A stretch of DNA of 39,716 nucleotides from assembly GCA_035335645.1 (NCBI GenBank), contig DAOQMM010000019.1:1-39716 (forward strand), read 5' to 3'. Below the pieces are notes generated by a model that was not told where the DNA came from, did not search any database, and saw nothing but the letters and a program-made list of their open reading frames with translations. This document shows positions 8,586 to 16,336 of the stretch, piece by piece. How positions within the stretch are numbered: the stretch's first letter is position 1; each line of letters opens with the position of its first letter. Both the position numbers and the translations under genes were made by a program. The stretch is from Zoogloea sp035335645. GTDB lineage: Bacteria > Pseudomonadota > Gammaproteobacteria > Burkholderiales > Rhodocyclaceae.

Positions 8586-9471
8586 CGCCACCGTGGCGCA
8601 GGGCCTCGACGAGGGCGTCGGCGTGGGGCGACAGGGCCACGTCGCGGCGCACCACGATGGTCAGGTCGCGCTGCGCCCAGGGCTCGTCCACATCCACGAT
8701 GGCAAAGGGGCGCTGGCGGCCGATGCGCTCGGCCGAGGAGCGCGGCACCAGGCCCAGGCCGACACCCGCGCCGGCCAGACGCAGCACCGCCTCGAAGCTG
8801 CGCACCTCGATGCGCACGTCCATGCGCCCGCCGGTCTCGGCCACGTAGTTCATCAGCCCGGTGTGGAAGGCGCTGCCCGCGTGGAGCATCACGAAGGGCT
8901 GGTCGAGGGCTTCGGCGATGCGCACCCGCGCCCGTGCCGACAGGGGGTGGCCGGGCGGCGTGACGAGCACGATGCGGTCCTGCCGGTAGGGGTGGGCGAT
9001 CAGCGAATCAGGCGGGATCTCGCCCGCCACCACGCCGATCTCGGCCTCGCCAGCGGCCACGCAGCGCAGGATCTCCGGGCTGGTCATCTCCTTGAGGGTG
9101 ATGCGGATCTGAGGCGAGCCGCGCAGGAACTCCCCCAGGTCGTCGGGCAGGAAGCAGTTGATCGCATTGGTGTTGGCGTAGAGGCTCACGTGGCCGCGCA
9201 CGCCGCGGGCAAAGGGACTCAGGTCGGCGTGCATCTGTTCGAGCTGGGCGAACACTTGCCTGGCGTGGCCGAGCAGGGACTCGCCGGCGCGGGTGGGGCG
9301 CAGGCCGCGGGCGTGGCGTTCGAACAGGGCCACGCCGAGGCTCTCCTCCAGGCGGGCCAGGCGGTGACTGGCTGAGGACGGTGCCAGGTGGGCGCGGGCT
9401 GCGCCGCGGGTCAGGCTGGCTTCCTCGGCGAGGGCCGCGAAGAGGCGCAGGTCAGTCAGGTCGTAATGCAC
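8572..9471 (-). CDS. LysR-family transcriptional regulator
   Basis: 299 aa with GTG start at 9471 (GGAG 10 bases upstream), which places the winged helix-turn-helix at the expected position (DLTDLRLFAALAEEASLTRG, then HLAPSSASHRLARLEESLGVALFER split as two blocks). The C-terminal half is a LysR substrate-binding fold (GEAEIGVVAGEIPPDSL, VTPPGHPL, GAGVGLGLVPRSSAERIG). It diverges from a DMT transporter with a 99-base gap, a typical regulator-target arrangement, so it probably controls that exporter and itself. The inducer is not predictable. Confidence 0.92.
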   Translation of the reverse strand: MHYDLTDLRLFAALAEEASLTRGAARAHLAPSSASHRLARLEESLGVALFERHARGLRPTRAGESLLGHARQVFAQLEQMHADLSPFARGVRGHVSLYANTNAINCFLPDDLGEFLRGSPQIRITLKEMTSPEILRCVAAGEAEIGVVAGEIPPDSLIAHPYRQDRIVLVTPPGHPLSARARVRIAEALDQPFVMLHAGSAFHTGLMNYVAETGGRMDVRIEVRSFEAVLRLAGAGVGLGLVPRSSAERIGRQRPFAIVDVDEPWAQRDLTIVVRRDVALSPHADALVEALRHGGVSAS

Positions 9472-9570
9472 AAGGTTTCGTCTCCATCGAATGCTTGGCT
9501 CGGATCTTAGCAATTCCCACCGTAGCCGGGCGATGGCCTAATGGTGGCCTGTTCCCTGCTCCGTCTTCCC

Positions 9571-10467
9571 ATGTCCGCAGCCGGTCATCGCCTCGGCGTC
9601 CTCTTTGCCACCCTCGGTGCCGTGGGCTTTTCGTTCAAGGCCATCCTCATCAAGCTCGCCTACCCCTACGGCGTGGATGCGGTCACCCTGCTTGCCCTGC
9701 GCATGGGCTTCTCGCTGCCCTTTTTCGTGGCGATCGGCTGGGCCGACGCGCGCCGCCGTCAGCCCGCGGCCCTGGGCGGGCGTGATGTGCTGCTCCTGCT
9801 GGGGCTGGGCACCTCCGGCTATTACCTGGCGAGCTACCTGGACTTCCTCGGCCTGCAATACATCTCTGCGGCGCTGGAGCGGCTGATCCTGTTCTCCTAT
9901 CCGACCCTGGTGGTGGTGTTCTCGGCGATCTTCCTGGGCAAGCGCATCACGGGCCGGGCGCTGGCGTCCATCGCCCTGTGTTACGCGGGCATCGGCCTCG
10001 CGGTGGCCCACGATCTGAAGGTGGCGGGCTCGGGGCGCGATGTATGGATCGGCGGCGGGCTGGTGTTCGCCAGCGCCGTGTCCTACGCCCTGTACCTGAT
10101 GGGCAATGGGCAGGCGGTGGCGCGCCTGGGGGCGGCGCGGGTCACTGCGTGGGCCAGCACCGCGGCCTGCCTGCTGTGCCTGGTGCATTTCGGGCTGACC
10201 CGGCCCCTCGGCCTGCTCGTCCAGCCGGCGCAAGTGCTGGGCATGGCGGCGGCGATGGCGATCTTCTCCACGGTGCTGCCGGTGTGGCTGGTGTCGGAGG
10301 CCATGCGTCGCCTGGGGGCCGGGCCGGTGTCCCTGATCGGCACCCTTGGGCCGGTGGTGACCCTGTTCCTCGGCTGGCTGATCCTGGCGGAGCCGATCGG
10401 GGTCTTCCAGATCGCGGGGGGCACGCTGGTGGTGGCCGGCGTGCTCCTGGTGGGCAAGCGCGGCTGA
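9571..10467 (+). CDS. DMT-family (EamA) membrane transporter
   Basis: 298-aa inner-membrane protein with about ten transmembrane helices built from two EamA repeats (first: GVLFATLGAVGFSFKAILIK; second: WIGGGLVFASAVSYALYLM). The second repeat ends with the usual LGPVVTLFLGWLILAEPIG and a last helix (AGGTLVVAGVLLVG). Such proteins export amino acids or other metabolites. ATG 9571 is preferred because the first helix begins soon after; ATG 9541 would add 10 residues. Neither has a clear ribosome site. The divergent LysR gene is the probable regulator. Confidence 0.9.
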   Translation: MSAAGHRLGVLFATLGAVGFSFKAILIKLAYPYGVDAVTLLALRMGFSLPFFVAIGWADARRRQPAALGGRDVLLLLGLGTSGYYLASYLDFLGLQYISAALERLILFSYPTLVVVFSAIFLGKRITGRALASIALCYAGIGLAVAHDLKVAGSGRDVWIGGGLVFASAVSYALYLMGNGQAVARLGAARVTAWASTAACLLCLVHFGLTRPLGLLVQPAQVLGMAAAMAIFSTVLPVWLVSEAMRRLGAGPVSLIGTLGPVVTLFLGWLILAEPIGVFQIAGGTLVVAGVLLVGKRG

Positions 10468-10571
10468 CGCGCGCGGGGTGCGCGGGGGGCGTGTCCGGCG
10501 TATAGTCCGCGCTTCGCCACGCGTGCGGGCCTCTTTCCGGGCCCGTACCGGCCCGTTTTCGCTGCATCGCC

Positions 10572-11666
10572 ATGCCTCTGCCCCGTTTCGACCCCGCCGA
10601 CTACGACGCCCAGCTTGCCGCCAAGGTGGCGCGCTTGCGGGCCGATTTCGCGCCCTTCGGCCTGCCCGAGCCGGCGGTGTTCCGCTCTGAGCCCCTGCAT
10701 TACCGCCTGCGCGCCGAGTTCCGCCTGTGGCACCGGGAGGGGCGCGTGGATTACGCCATGTTCGACCCGGAGAACCCGCGCCAGCCGGTGATCCTGGACG
10801 ATTTTCCGGCCGCCGCGGAACCGATCCACGCCGCCATGCCGCGTCTGCGGGCGCTGCTGTGCGCCAGCGAGGTGCTGCGCAAGCGGATCTTCCAGGTGGA
10901 GTTCCTGGCCACCCTGAGCGGCGAGCTGATGATCAGCCTGGTCTATCACCGCCCCCTGGACGAGGCCTGGACCACTGCCGCGCGGGCCCTGGCGGCCGAG
11001 CTGGGCGCCCAGATCATCGGCCGCAGCCGCGGCCAGAAGATCGTACTGGAACGGGACTGGCTGCTGGAGGACTTCGAGGTGGACGGCCTGCGTCGCCGCT
11101 ACCAGCAGATCGAGGGCAGCTTCACCCAGCCCAACGGCGGCGTGAACCGCCAGATGCTGGCCTGGGCGCGGGCCCGCGTGGCCGGCGTGGGGGGCGACCT
11201 GCTGGAGTTGTACTGTGGCAACGGTAACTTCACGCTGGCGCTGGCGCCCTGCTTCGAGCGGGTGCTGGCCACCGAGCTGAGCAAGTCCTCGGTCCATGCG
11301 GCGCGCTACAACATCGCCCTCAACGATGTCGCCAATGTGACCCTGGTGCGTATGTCCAGCGACGAGATCAGCGACGCCCTGGCCGGCGGACGGGCCTACA
11401 CGCGGCTGCGTGACGTGGACCTGGCGGGCTACCGCTTCTCGACCCTGTTCGTCGATCCGCCCCGCAGCGGGCTGGATCCGGCCACCGTCGCGCTGGCGCG
11501 GGGCTTCGGGCGCATCCTGTACATCTCGTGCAACCCCCAGACCCTGCGCGACAACGTGGCGGCCCTGTCCGCCACCCATGCCATCGAGGCCGCCGCGGCC
11601 TTCGACCAGTTTCCCTACACCCATCACCTGGAGTGCGGGGTGATGCTGCGTCGGCGCGCCGACTGA
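10572..11666 (+). CDS. trmA: tRNA (uracil-5-)-methyltransferase TrmA
   Basis: 364-aa SAM-dependent enzyme that makes m5U54 (ribothymidine) in the T-loop of tRNAs. It has the normal length for gammaproteobacterial-type TrmA. Hallmarks are HYRLRAEFRLWH near the start, the SAM-binding ELYCGNGNFTLALA (about residue 215), FVDPPRSGLDP and the catalytic Cys in ILYISCNPQTLRDN, and the terminal HHLECGVML with the general-base Glu. A TATAGT box at 10501-10506 could be the -10 element. It is followed after 26 bases by the zinc-ribbon gene. Confidence 0.96.
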   Translation: MPLPRFDPADYDAQLAAKVARLRADFAPFGLPEPAVFRSEPLHYRLRAEFRLWHREGRVDYAMFDPENPRQPVILDDFPAAAEPIHAAMPRLRALLCASEVLRKRIFQVEFLATLSGELMISLVYHRPLDEAWTTAARALAAELGAQIIGRSRGQKIVLERDWLLEDFEVDGLRRRYQQIEGSFTQPNGGVNRQMLAWARARVAGVGGDLLELYCGNGNFTLALAPCFERVLATELSKSSVHAARYNIALNDVANVTLVRMSSDEISDALAGGRAYTRLRDVDLAGYRFSTLFVDPPRSGLDPATVALARGFGRILYISCNPQTLRDNVAALSATHAIEAAAAFDQFPYTHHLECGVMLRRRAD

Positions 11667-11692
11667 CCGCCCCTTTTCCGGAGAATCGCCCC

Positions 11693-12034
11693 ATGAGCGC
11701 CTTGCCCCCGTGTCCCCAGTGCGGGTCCGAATTCACCTATGAGGACGGGGCGATGCTCGTCTGTCCCGAATGCGCCCACGAATGGTCCGCCAGTGCGGCC
11801 CCCGAGGGCGGCGAGACTGCGCGGGTGGTGAAGGATGCCCACGGCACCGTGCTGCAGGACGGGGACTCCGTCACCGTCATCAAGGACCTGAAGGTGAAGG
11901 GCTCGTCTTCGGTGGTGAAGGTGGGCACCAAGGTGAAGAACATCCGCCTGGTGGACGGCGATCACGACATCGACTGCCGCATCGACGGCTTCGGCGCGAT
12001 GCAGCTCAAGTCGGAGTTCGTGAAGAAGGCCTGA
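11693..12034 (+). CDS. PhnA/YjdM-family zinc-ribbon protein
   Basis: 113-aa protein of the YjdM (formerly PhnA) family. The N-terminal zinc ribbon has two CxxC pairs (CPQC and CPEC, residues about 7-28). The C-terminal SH3-like domain includes VVKDAHGTVLQDGDSV and VKVGTKVKNIRLVDGDHDIDC in typical order. Despite the old name PhnA, this family is not a proven phosphonoacetate hydrolase. A CCGGAG ribosome site precedes ATG 11693. Confidence 0.92.
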   Translation: MSALPPCPQCGSEFTYEDGAMLVCPECAHEWSASAAPEGGETARVVKDAHGTVLQDGDSVTVIKDLKVKGSSSVVKVGTKVKNIRLVDGDHDIDCRIDGFGAMQLKSEFVKKA

Positions 12035-12081
12035 GTTGGCAACTGAGTCGGCAACTGAGGCGGCCGCGGAGTCGGCCGGTC

Positions 12082-12462
12082 TCAGACGCCCGCGGCGGAG
12101 TCCGCATCCAGCAGGCGCTCGCATTCCGCCATCAGGCTGCGGGCGATGTCCGAGACGTAGTTCGGGTCGAGGGCTTCCGCCATCTCGTGGGCGATGTACA
12201 GCGCCGCCTCCCGCGACACACTGTCGGCCACCTGGCGGGCGAGGCGGTCGCTGAGAGCTGACAGGTGTTCCCGTTCGGCCCGCTCCAGCGTGCGGCGCCC
12301 GCGGCGCAGCCAGTCGGCGGCCAGGGTGGCGCCCTGGGCGTCGGTGAGCCAGCGGCCGTGTTCCAGGAACTGGTTCAGGCGCTCCCCGGCGAGGGCGAAG
12401 ATCAGCGCGACGCGCAGGCCGCGGTCGGTGATGGTGTCCGGCAAAGGCAGGTCGCGGGGCAT
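12082..12462 (-). CDS. 126-aa helical protein of unknown function
   Basis: No family is recognised. The protein is predicted all-helical, rich in Arg, Leu, Ala and Glu, with a C-terminal segment ALYIAHEMAEALDPNYVSDIA and a tail ECERLLDADSAAGV. ATG 12462 is chosen because upstream sequence in the frame has poor coding character; no strong ribosome site is present. It is divergent from the sigma-54 promoted 84-aa gene (152-base gap) and convergent with the zinc-ribbon gene. Confidence 0.6.
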   Translation of the reverse strand: MPRDLPLPDTITDRGLRVALIFALAGERLNQFLEHGRWLTDAQGATLAADWLRRGRRTLERAEREHLSALSDRLARQVADSVSREAALYIAHEMAEALDPNYVSDIARSLMAECERLLDADSAAGV

Positions 12463-12514
12463 GGGCGGCGTCCACAGGCATCGGGAGGCGGACGCTAGCA
12501 CGATTGGGGCAGGC

Positions 12515-12530
12515 TGGCACGGGGTTTGCA
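12515..12530 (+). promoter_or_regulatory. consensus sigma-54 promoter for the 84-aa gene
   Basis: TGGCACGGGGTTTGCA fits the sigma-54 consensus TGGCACR-N4-TTGCW at every specified position. The predicted start is near 12541, giving a 75-nt leader before ATG 12616. No complete TGT-N10-ACA is found upstream; a lone TGT half (12435-12437) sits where the left arm would be if the spacing matched the other NifA promoters here, but its right arm reads CAG. The activator is therefore open: NifA on a weak site, NtrC or another enhancer-binding protein. Confidence 0.75.
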
Positions 12531-12615
12531 CCGGAAGATTCCAGGCACGATCCGGTGTCGCATTCGATACGCCGGGCGATGCCGCCGATTTCGACCGACC
12601 CCTGGAGATCCCGTC

Positions 12616-12870
12616 ATGAACACCACCTGCGACTGCCGCGGCCTGCCCGTGGCCCCCGGCGACACCGTCCGCGTGCTGGCCGTCACCCTCGACCCGGACC
12701 TGGACGACGACGACGCGGACATGTTCCGCGACATGATCGGCGCCACCTGCGAGGTGGAGCGCATCGACGGCGACGGCGCGGCCTGGGTGGCGGTGTGGTG
12801 GAACGGCTTCGACGGCCCGCTGCTGACGACGGTGGGGCTGGATCCGGCGCAGATGGAAAAGATGGCCTGA
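12616..12870 (+). CDS. 84-aa acidic protein of unknown function under a sigma-54 promoter
   Basis: Small soluble protein, no recognised family. The N-terminus has a Cys pair (MNTTCDCRGLPVAPGD), then a beta-type segment (TVRVLAVTLD), an acidic stretch (DPDLDDDDADMF) and a C-terminal part VAVWWNGFDGPLLTTVGLDP. The layout resembles a small SH3-like barrel, but that is only an impression. A GGAG site lies 8 bases before ATG 12616. The consensus sigma-54 element 86 bases upstream and the nafY-like neighbour suggest expression under nitrogen limitation or fixation. An 11-bp tandem duplication (GATGGCCTGAG at 12861 and 12872) covers its stop codon. Confidence 0.75.
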   Translation: MNTTCDCRGLPVAPGDTVRVLAVTLDPDLDDDDADMFRDMIGATCEVERIDGDGAAWVAVWWNGFDGPLLTTVGLDPAQMEKMA

Positions 12871-12894
12871 GGATGGCCTGAGGTCCGCGCGCGG

Positions 12895-12914
12895 GCCTGC
12901 CGCCGCGGGCAGGC
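12895..12914. terminator. candidate hairpin terminator between convergent genes
   Basis: Perfect 7-bp stem GCCTGCC/GGCAGGC with a 6-nt loop, between the convergent 84-aa gene and the nafY-like gene. There is no T-run, so any termination would need another factor or simply the strong GC stem. Confidence 0.35.
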
Positions 12915-12978
12915 TCACGCCCGGCGCGACGGGGCGCGGGAGCGGTTTGCAGCGTCCCCGCGCCGGGGCCGCCGGCCC

Positions 12979-13713
12979 TCACTCGTCGGCGGCGGAGGCG
13001 TCGTAGTTCTTCAGGCGCTTCTCGGCCGACACGCCGAGGATCTTCAGCAGCCAGGGCGGCGGCGATTCACGCATGGCCTGCTGGAAGCGGACCAGGACCT
13101 CCTCGGCCTTGCCGCCATCCGGTAGCTTGATGGGGTAGATGTCGGCGCGGATCACCTTGGCGGCGGCGGGACCGCCGATGGACACCACGTAGGCGACCTG
13201 GCAGTCGCCGATCAGCTGGGCGCGCCACAGGTTCTTGTCCGGCGCGAACTCTGCGTCCATGGTGTCGCGGATGTCCACCAGGCGGATCTCGTCCGGCGAC
13301 ACCTGATAGACCAGGAAGCGCAGGCAGGAGCCGAAGTGGCCGGACAGGGTGTCGCCCTGGTCGGAGGCGATGGCGACCCGCACCGAGCCAGGCATGTCGC
13401 CCTCGGTGTAGGGCTGGATGCGCGGCAGGGAGTCGTCACCCTGGGTCTCGCCCCACAGGATGCGCACGGCCAGCTTCATGGCCTCCAGGCCGATCCCGAT
13501 GTCCTCGCCGTCCTCTTCGCCGTCGGCGCTGGCGAAGCCGGTCTTGAGCTGGGTGACGGTGACCTTGCGCAGGTCGTCGAGCTGGATCTCTTCGCCGAGC
13601 TGGCGTTGCAGGAGCTCGATCAGGCGCGGCAGGGTGGCGTTGGGCATGGCCCGGGCCGCAAGGGCGATGCGCAGGGCAACTTCCCGGCTGATGGGCGCCG
13701 TGGCAGTTTCCAT
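12979..13713 (-). CDS. nafY: NafY/NifX-family nitrogenase accessory protein (FeMo-cofactor binding)
   Basis: 244 aa, close to the length known for Azotobacter NafY. NafY-type proteins bind apo-dinitrogenase through the N-terminal domain and carry FeMo-co on the C-terminal NifX-like domain. The N-terminal part (about 1-100: LRIALAARAMPNATLPRLIELLQ, given as the start of the helical domain) matches the DIMCO_N type. The C-terminal part has SVRVAIASDQGDTLSGHFG with His126 in the SGHFGSC motif, corresponding to the cofactor-ligand His of NafY. It has its own NifA site and sigma-54 promoter and an AGAGGAG ribosome site. No structural nif genes are in the window. NifY or another NifX paralogue is the alternative. 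Confidence 0.88.
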   Translation of the reverse strand: METATAPISREVALRIALAARAMPNATLPRLIELLQRQLGEEIQLDDLRKVTVTQLKTGFASADGEEDGEDIGIGLEAMKLAVRILWGETQGDDSLPRIQPYTEGDMPGSVRVAIASDQGDTLSGHFGSCLRFLVYQVSPDEIRLVDIRDTMDAEFAPDKNLWRAQLIGDCQVAYVVSIGGPAAAKVIRADIYPIKLPDGGKAEEVLVRFQQAMRESPPPWLLKILGVSAEKRLKNYDASAADE

Positions 13714-13752
13714 ATTTTTCTCCTCTGTCTGGGCTGGGGGGTGCCGGGACGA

Positions 13753-13768
13753 TGCAGGTTCAGTGCCA
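13753..13768 (-). promoter_or_regulatory. sigma-54 promoter for the nafY-like gene
   Basis: On the minus strand TGGCACTGAACCTGCA has a perfect -24 TGGCAC and invariant GG-N10-GC; only the base before TGCA and one purine position depart from consensus. The predicted start near 13742 leaves a 29-nt leader with the AGAGGAG site. The NifA site 87.5 bp upstream gives the same geometry as the AAA+ operon. Confidence 0.8.
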
Positions 13769-13833
13769 GCGGAGAAAGTGCCGTTTTTTCAGGGGTTTGG
13801 AATGGAGGCGCCAACGTCCTGGGCGCCCGCGTG

Positions 13834-13849
13834 TGTCGGATACCCCACA
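13834..13849. promoter_or_regulatory. NifA upstream activator site for the nafY-like gene
   Basis: TGTCGGATACCCCACA, a perfect TGT-N10-ACA, within a longer dyad GTGTG...CACAC (13831-13850). It lies about 100 bp upstream of the predicted start and in the gap after the diguanylate cyclase gene, so it is not in coding sequence. Confidence 0.78.
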
Positions 13850-13858
13850 CGGGGTCGG

Positions 13859-15370
13859 TCACGCCGGTGCCGGGTCGCCGGCAAATACCATGCGGCCACG
13901 CCCGCGGTCCTTGGCGACGTACATGGCGTCGTCGGCGGCCTTCATGAGGGCGAGATCGTCGACGCCCTGGTCCGGGTAGAGGGCGATGCCGATGGAGGCC
14001 GACACGGATAGACGGTGATCGGCGATGTAGAAGGGCTCTTCCACGGTCTGCAGGATGCGCTGGGCAACGATGCGGGCGTCGTCGGCGGCGTCCACGGGGG
14101 CCAGCAGGACCACGAACTCGTCGCCTCCGAGGCGTGCGAGGGTGTCGGATTCCCGCAGGCACAGCTTCATGCGGCGCGACACCTCGCGCAGCAGATCGTC
14201 GCCGACGGCGTGGCCATAGGCATCGTTTACGGGTTTGAAGCGGTCCAGATCCACGAACATCAGCGCCGCCCTGGTGGTGTCCCGCCGGGCCCGCGCGAGG
14301 ACGGACTGGAGGCGGTCGGAGAAAAGGGCGCGGTTGGGCAGCAGGGTGAGGGGGTCGTGCTGGGCCATCAGGCGCATCACCTCGGCGTTCTCGCGCAGCT
14401 CCTGGGTCATGCTGCGGGCCTGGGCATGGGCGCGGGTCTGGCAGGTGATGAGCTGCCAGATCAGGGCCGCGATCAGGGCGCTCAGGCTGATGCCGGCGAT
14501 GAGGACGATCTCGGCGGCCTTGCTGCCGAAGCGGCGTTCGAATTCGGGCTGGCTGCGCACCACCAGGCACCAGTCGTGACCGGCTGCGGCGACGAACTCG
14601 CGCCCTTCGAAGCGGACCGGCGCCGCTGCGTCCTGCCCGCCGCGGCTGTCGTAGAGGAGGGCGTCGGGGCGGGGCTCGATTCCATCGTAGAGCTGCACGT
14701 CGAGCCCCGGCGGCGTCTCGCCGGCGAGGCTGGACATCAGGTCCTTCATGCGGAAGGCGGCCTGGACCCAGCCGGTGAGGGCGTCGCGGCGTTCGGCCTG
14801 GGTGTTGAGCGGTCGGTCGTGGCGATACAGGGCCAGGTACAGGATAAAGGCGCTCTCCGGCCCGTCCTGGGTGTCGGAATGCAGGCGCAGGCGCTGGCTG
14901 ATGGCCAGGGTGCCGGAATCCCGGGCGTGAAGCAGGGCTGCCCGGCGGGCCGCGTCGATCATCTGGTCATGCCCGACGGCGCGCTGGTTGCCGGTGAGGT
15001 CCGGCGCCGCATAGATCATCGGGGCGTGCAGGCCGTCGGGGCCGGGCACCGCGCGGCTGTAAACCAGGCTTTGCAGGCCGGCGAACTCGGGCCCCTGAGC
15101 CAAGGCATCCACATAGGTGGCGAAATCTTCGCGGTTGACCAGGTCGGAGGCCCGGAAGAATCCCTGCACGCCGCGCAGCATCTGGGTATAGACGGCGATG
15201 CGCTGGTCGATGCGGGCGGCGGTCTGGCGCACGCTGGCGTCGAAGTGGGCCGCCATCGCCGCCTGGTTGGCCTGCTGCTCGTGCTGCCACAGCACCAGCG
15301 TGAGGGCCAGGGCGCCGAAGCCGGCGACCAGGGGCAGGAGGAGTTCGCGCAGGCGCTGGGCGGCGGTCAT
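13859..15370 (-). CDS. membrane diguanylate cyclase with CHASE sensor domain
   Basis: 503 aa. A transmembrane helix (about 10-28) is followed by a periplasmic CHASE-type sensor (about 40-280, with FFRASDLVNREDFATYV), a second helix (about 287-309), a short linker and a GGDEF domain. The active site reads GGDEF at 415-419, and the product-inhibition I-site RESD lies five residues before it, so the enzyme should make c-di-GMP under feedback control. There is no EAL domain. Its ATG lies one base after the stop of the upstream solute-binding protein gene (TGA-G-ATG), so the two are coupled and the binding protein may feed ligand information to the CHASE sensor. Confidence 0.93.
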   Translation of the reverse strand: MTAAQRLRELLLPLVAGFGALALTLVLWQHEQQANQAAMAAHFDASVRQTAARIDQRIAVYTQMLRGVQGFFRASDLVNREDFATYVDALAQGPEFAGLQSLVYSRAVPGPDGLHAPMIYAAPDLTGNQRAVGHDQMIDAARRAALLHARDSGTLAISQRLRLHSDTQDGPESAFILYLALYRHDRPLNTQAERRDALTGWVQAAFRMKDLMSSLAGETPPGLDVQLYDGIEPRPDALLYDSRGGQDAAAPVRFEGREFVAAAGHDWCLVVRSQPEFERRFGSKAAEIVLIAGISLSALIAALIWQLITCQTRAHAQARSMTQELRENAEVMRLMAQHDPLTLLPNRALFSDRLQSVLARARRDTTRAALMFVDLDRFKPVNDAYGHAVGDDLLREVSRRMKLCLRESDTLARLGGDEFVVLLAPVDAADDARIVAQRILQTVEEPFYIADHRLSVSASIGIALYPDQGVDDLALMKAADDAMYVAKDRGRGRMVFAGDPAPA

Positions 15371-15371
15371 C

Positions 15372-16151
15372 TCAGAAACGGGTCATGGCACGGGCCAGAT
15401 CCGGCTTGAAGTATTTGCCGAAGATGCGTTCGACGCTGCCGTCGGCGCGCATGCCGTCCACCAGGGCCCGCCAGCGGGCCTGTTCCTCCGGCGACACGGC
15501 CGCGCGGGACATGATCAGGCCGTGGGGGATGGGCGGATCCGGGAATTCGAGGGTGCGGGTCTGCTCGGCCAGGCGCGCCCGTTCCAGGATCGGGATGTCG
15601 AAGGGTTCGATGATCATGGCCTGGATGTGGTCCGTCGCCAGGGCCCGGTACAGGGTGTCGAGGGTGTTGGCGTGGATGACCCGGCCGGTCTGGGCGAGAC
15701 GATCCACCAGACGGTTGGCGGTCGGGCCGTAGCGGAAACTGCGGATCGCGCCCAGGCGCAGCGCGGGGCGGGCGTCCAGTTCGTCGATGCGCGTCACGCC
15801 GGCGTCCTTGCGGACCAGCAGGGTGTAGCGGTTGGAGAAATACCAGGCGAAGGCGGCGAAGCGCTCGCGGGCGTCATTGGTGATGCCCGACAGGCTGAAG
15901 TCGAGGGCGCCGGTCTCGATGAGCTGCCAGATGCGGGCGCGCGGGAGCACCGTCACATTGACCGGGCAGCCGCTGCGGCGGATCAGTTCGTCGGCGAAGT
16001 CCTTGTCGATGCCTTCTCCGCTGGCGCCGGAATAGAGCAGACCATGCTCGTGCAGCGCCAGGGTACGCGGTCGCGTGCAGTCCGGCCCGTCGGCGGCGGC
16101 CGGACGGGTGAGGCACAGCATCAGGCAGACAAATGCGCAGTACAGAAGCAT
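15372..16151 (-). CDS. periplasmic solute-binding protein (SBP_bac_3 type)
   Basis: About 259 aa counted from ATG 16151, which puts a signal peptide (MLLYCAFVCLMLCLTRPAAA) at the N-terminus. Upstream ATGs at 16220 and 16259 are in frame but would give an unusual long n-region. The body has the family 3 fold: GIDKDFADELIRRSGCPVNV, PRARIWQLIETGALDFSLSG, LVRKDAGVTRIDEL and the C-terminal RWRALVDGMRADGSVERIFGKYF (both shown in part order). No permease or ATPase gene accompanies it, and it is coupled to a diguanylate cyclase, so a sensory rather than transport role is likely. Confidence 0.85.
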   Translation of the reverse strand: MLLYCAFVCLMLCLTRPAAADGPDCTRPRTLALHEHGLLYSGASGEGIDKDFADELIRRSGCPVNVTVLPRARIWQLIETGALDFSLSGITNDARERFAAFAWYFSNRYTLLVRKDAGVTRIDELDARPALRLGAIRSFRYGPTANRLVDRLAQTGRVIHANTLDTLYRALATDHIQAMIIEPFDIPILERARLAEQTRTLEFPDPPIPHGLIMSRAAVSPEEQARWRALVDGMRADGSVERIFGKYFKPDLARAMTRF

Positions 16152-16260
16152 GAACGGACGGGCCGGTTCGGGTGGAGGGGCCGGCGCGTACTGGAAGCAA
16201 CGGGTGACCCAAGCCGGCATTGTCCGGCAGCGCGGCGACGGCGACGAAGGACTATTCATC

Positions 16261-16287
16261 CGAAATTTTGCGATATTTCACATTTCG
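16261..16287. promoter_or_regulatory. AT-rich inverted repeat upstream of the binding protein gene
   Basis: CGAAAT and ATTTCG arms separated by 15 bases, in the only AT-rich patch between the solute-binding protein gene and the ABC transporter gene. It is a plausible promoter/operator of the minus-strand binding protein-cyclase operon; no clear -35/-10 pair can be named. Confidence 0.3.
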
Positions 16288-16336
16288 ATTCGATCAGGCC
16301 GACGCCGCCGATCCGCGGCGCCCCGTCCGTGTCGCA

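Noticed and set aside
9480..9530. sigma-54 element upstream of the LysR/DMT pair (TGGCTCGGATCTTAGC)
   Set aside because: The GG to GC distance is 11, not 10, so it fails the strict spacing.
12036..12078. Direct repeats TGAGTYGGCAAC after the zinc-ribbon gene
   Set aside because: Only two short copies in a 47-base convergent gap; no mobile-element or regulatory pattern supports them.
12196..12450. NifA site for the sigma-54 promoter at 12515
   Set aside because: Each TGT in this interval was checked; none has ACA after ten bases. Only the TGT at 12435 has suitable spacing, so no full site is claimed.
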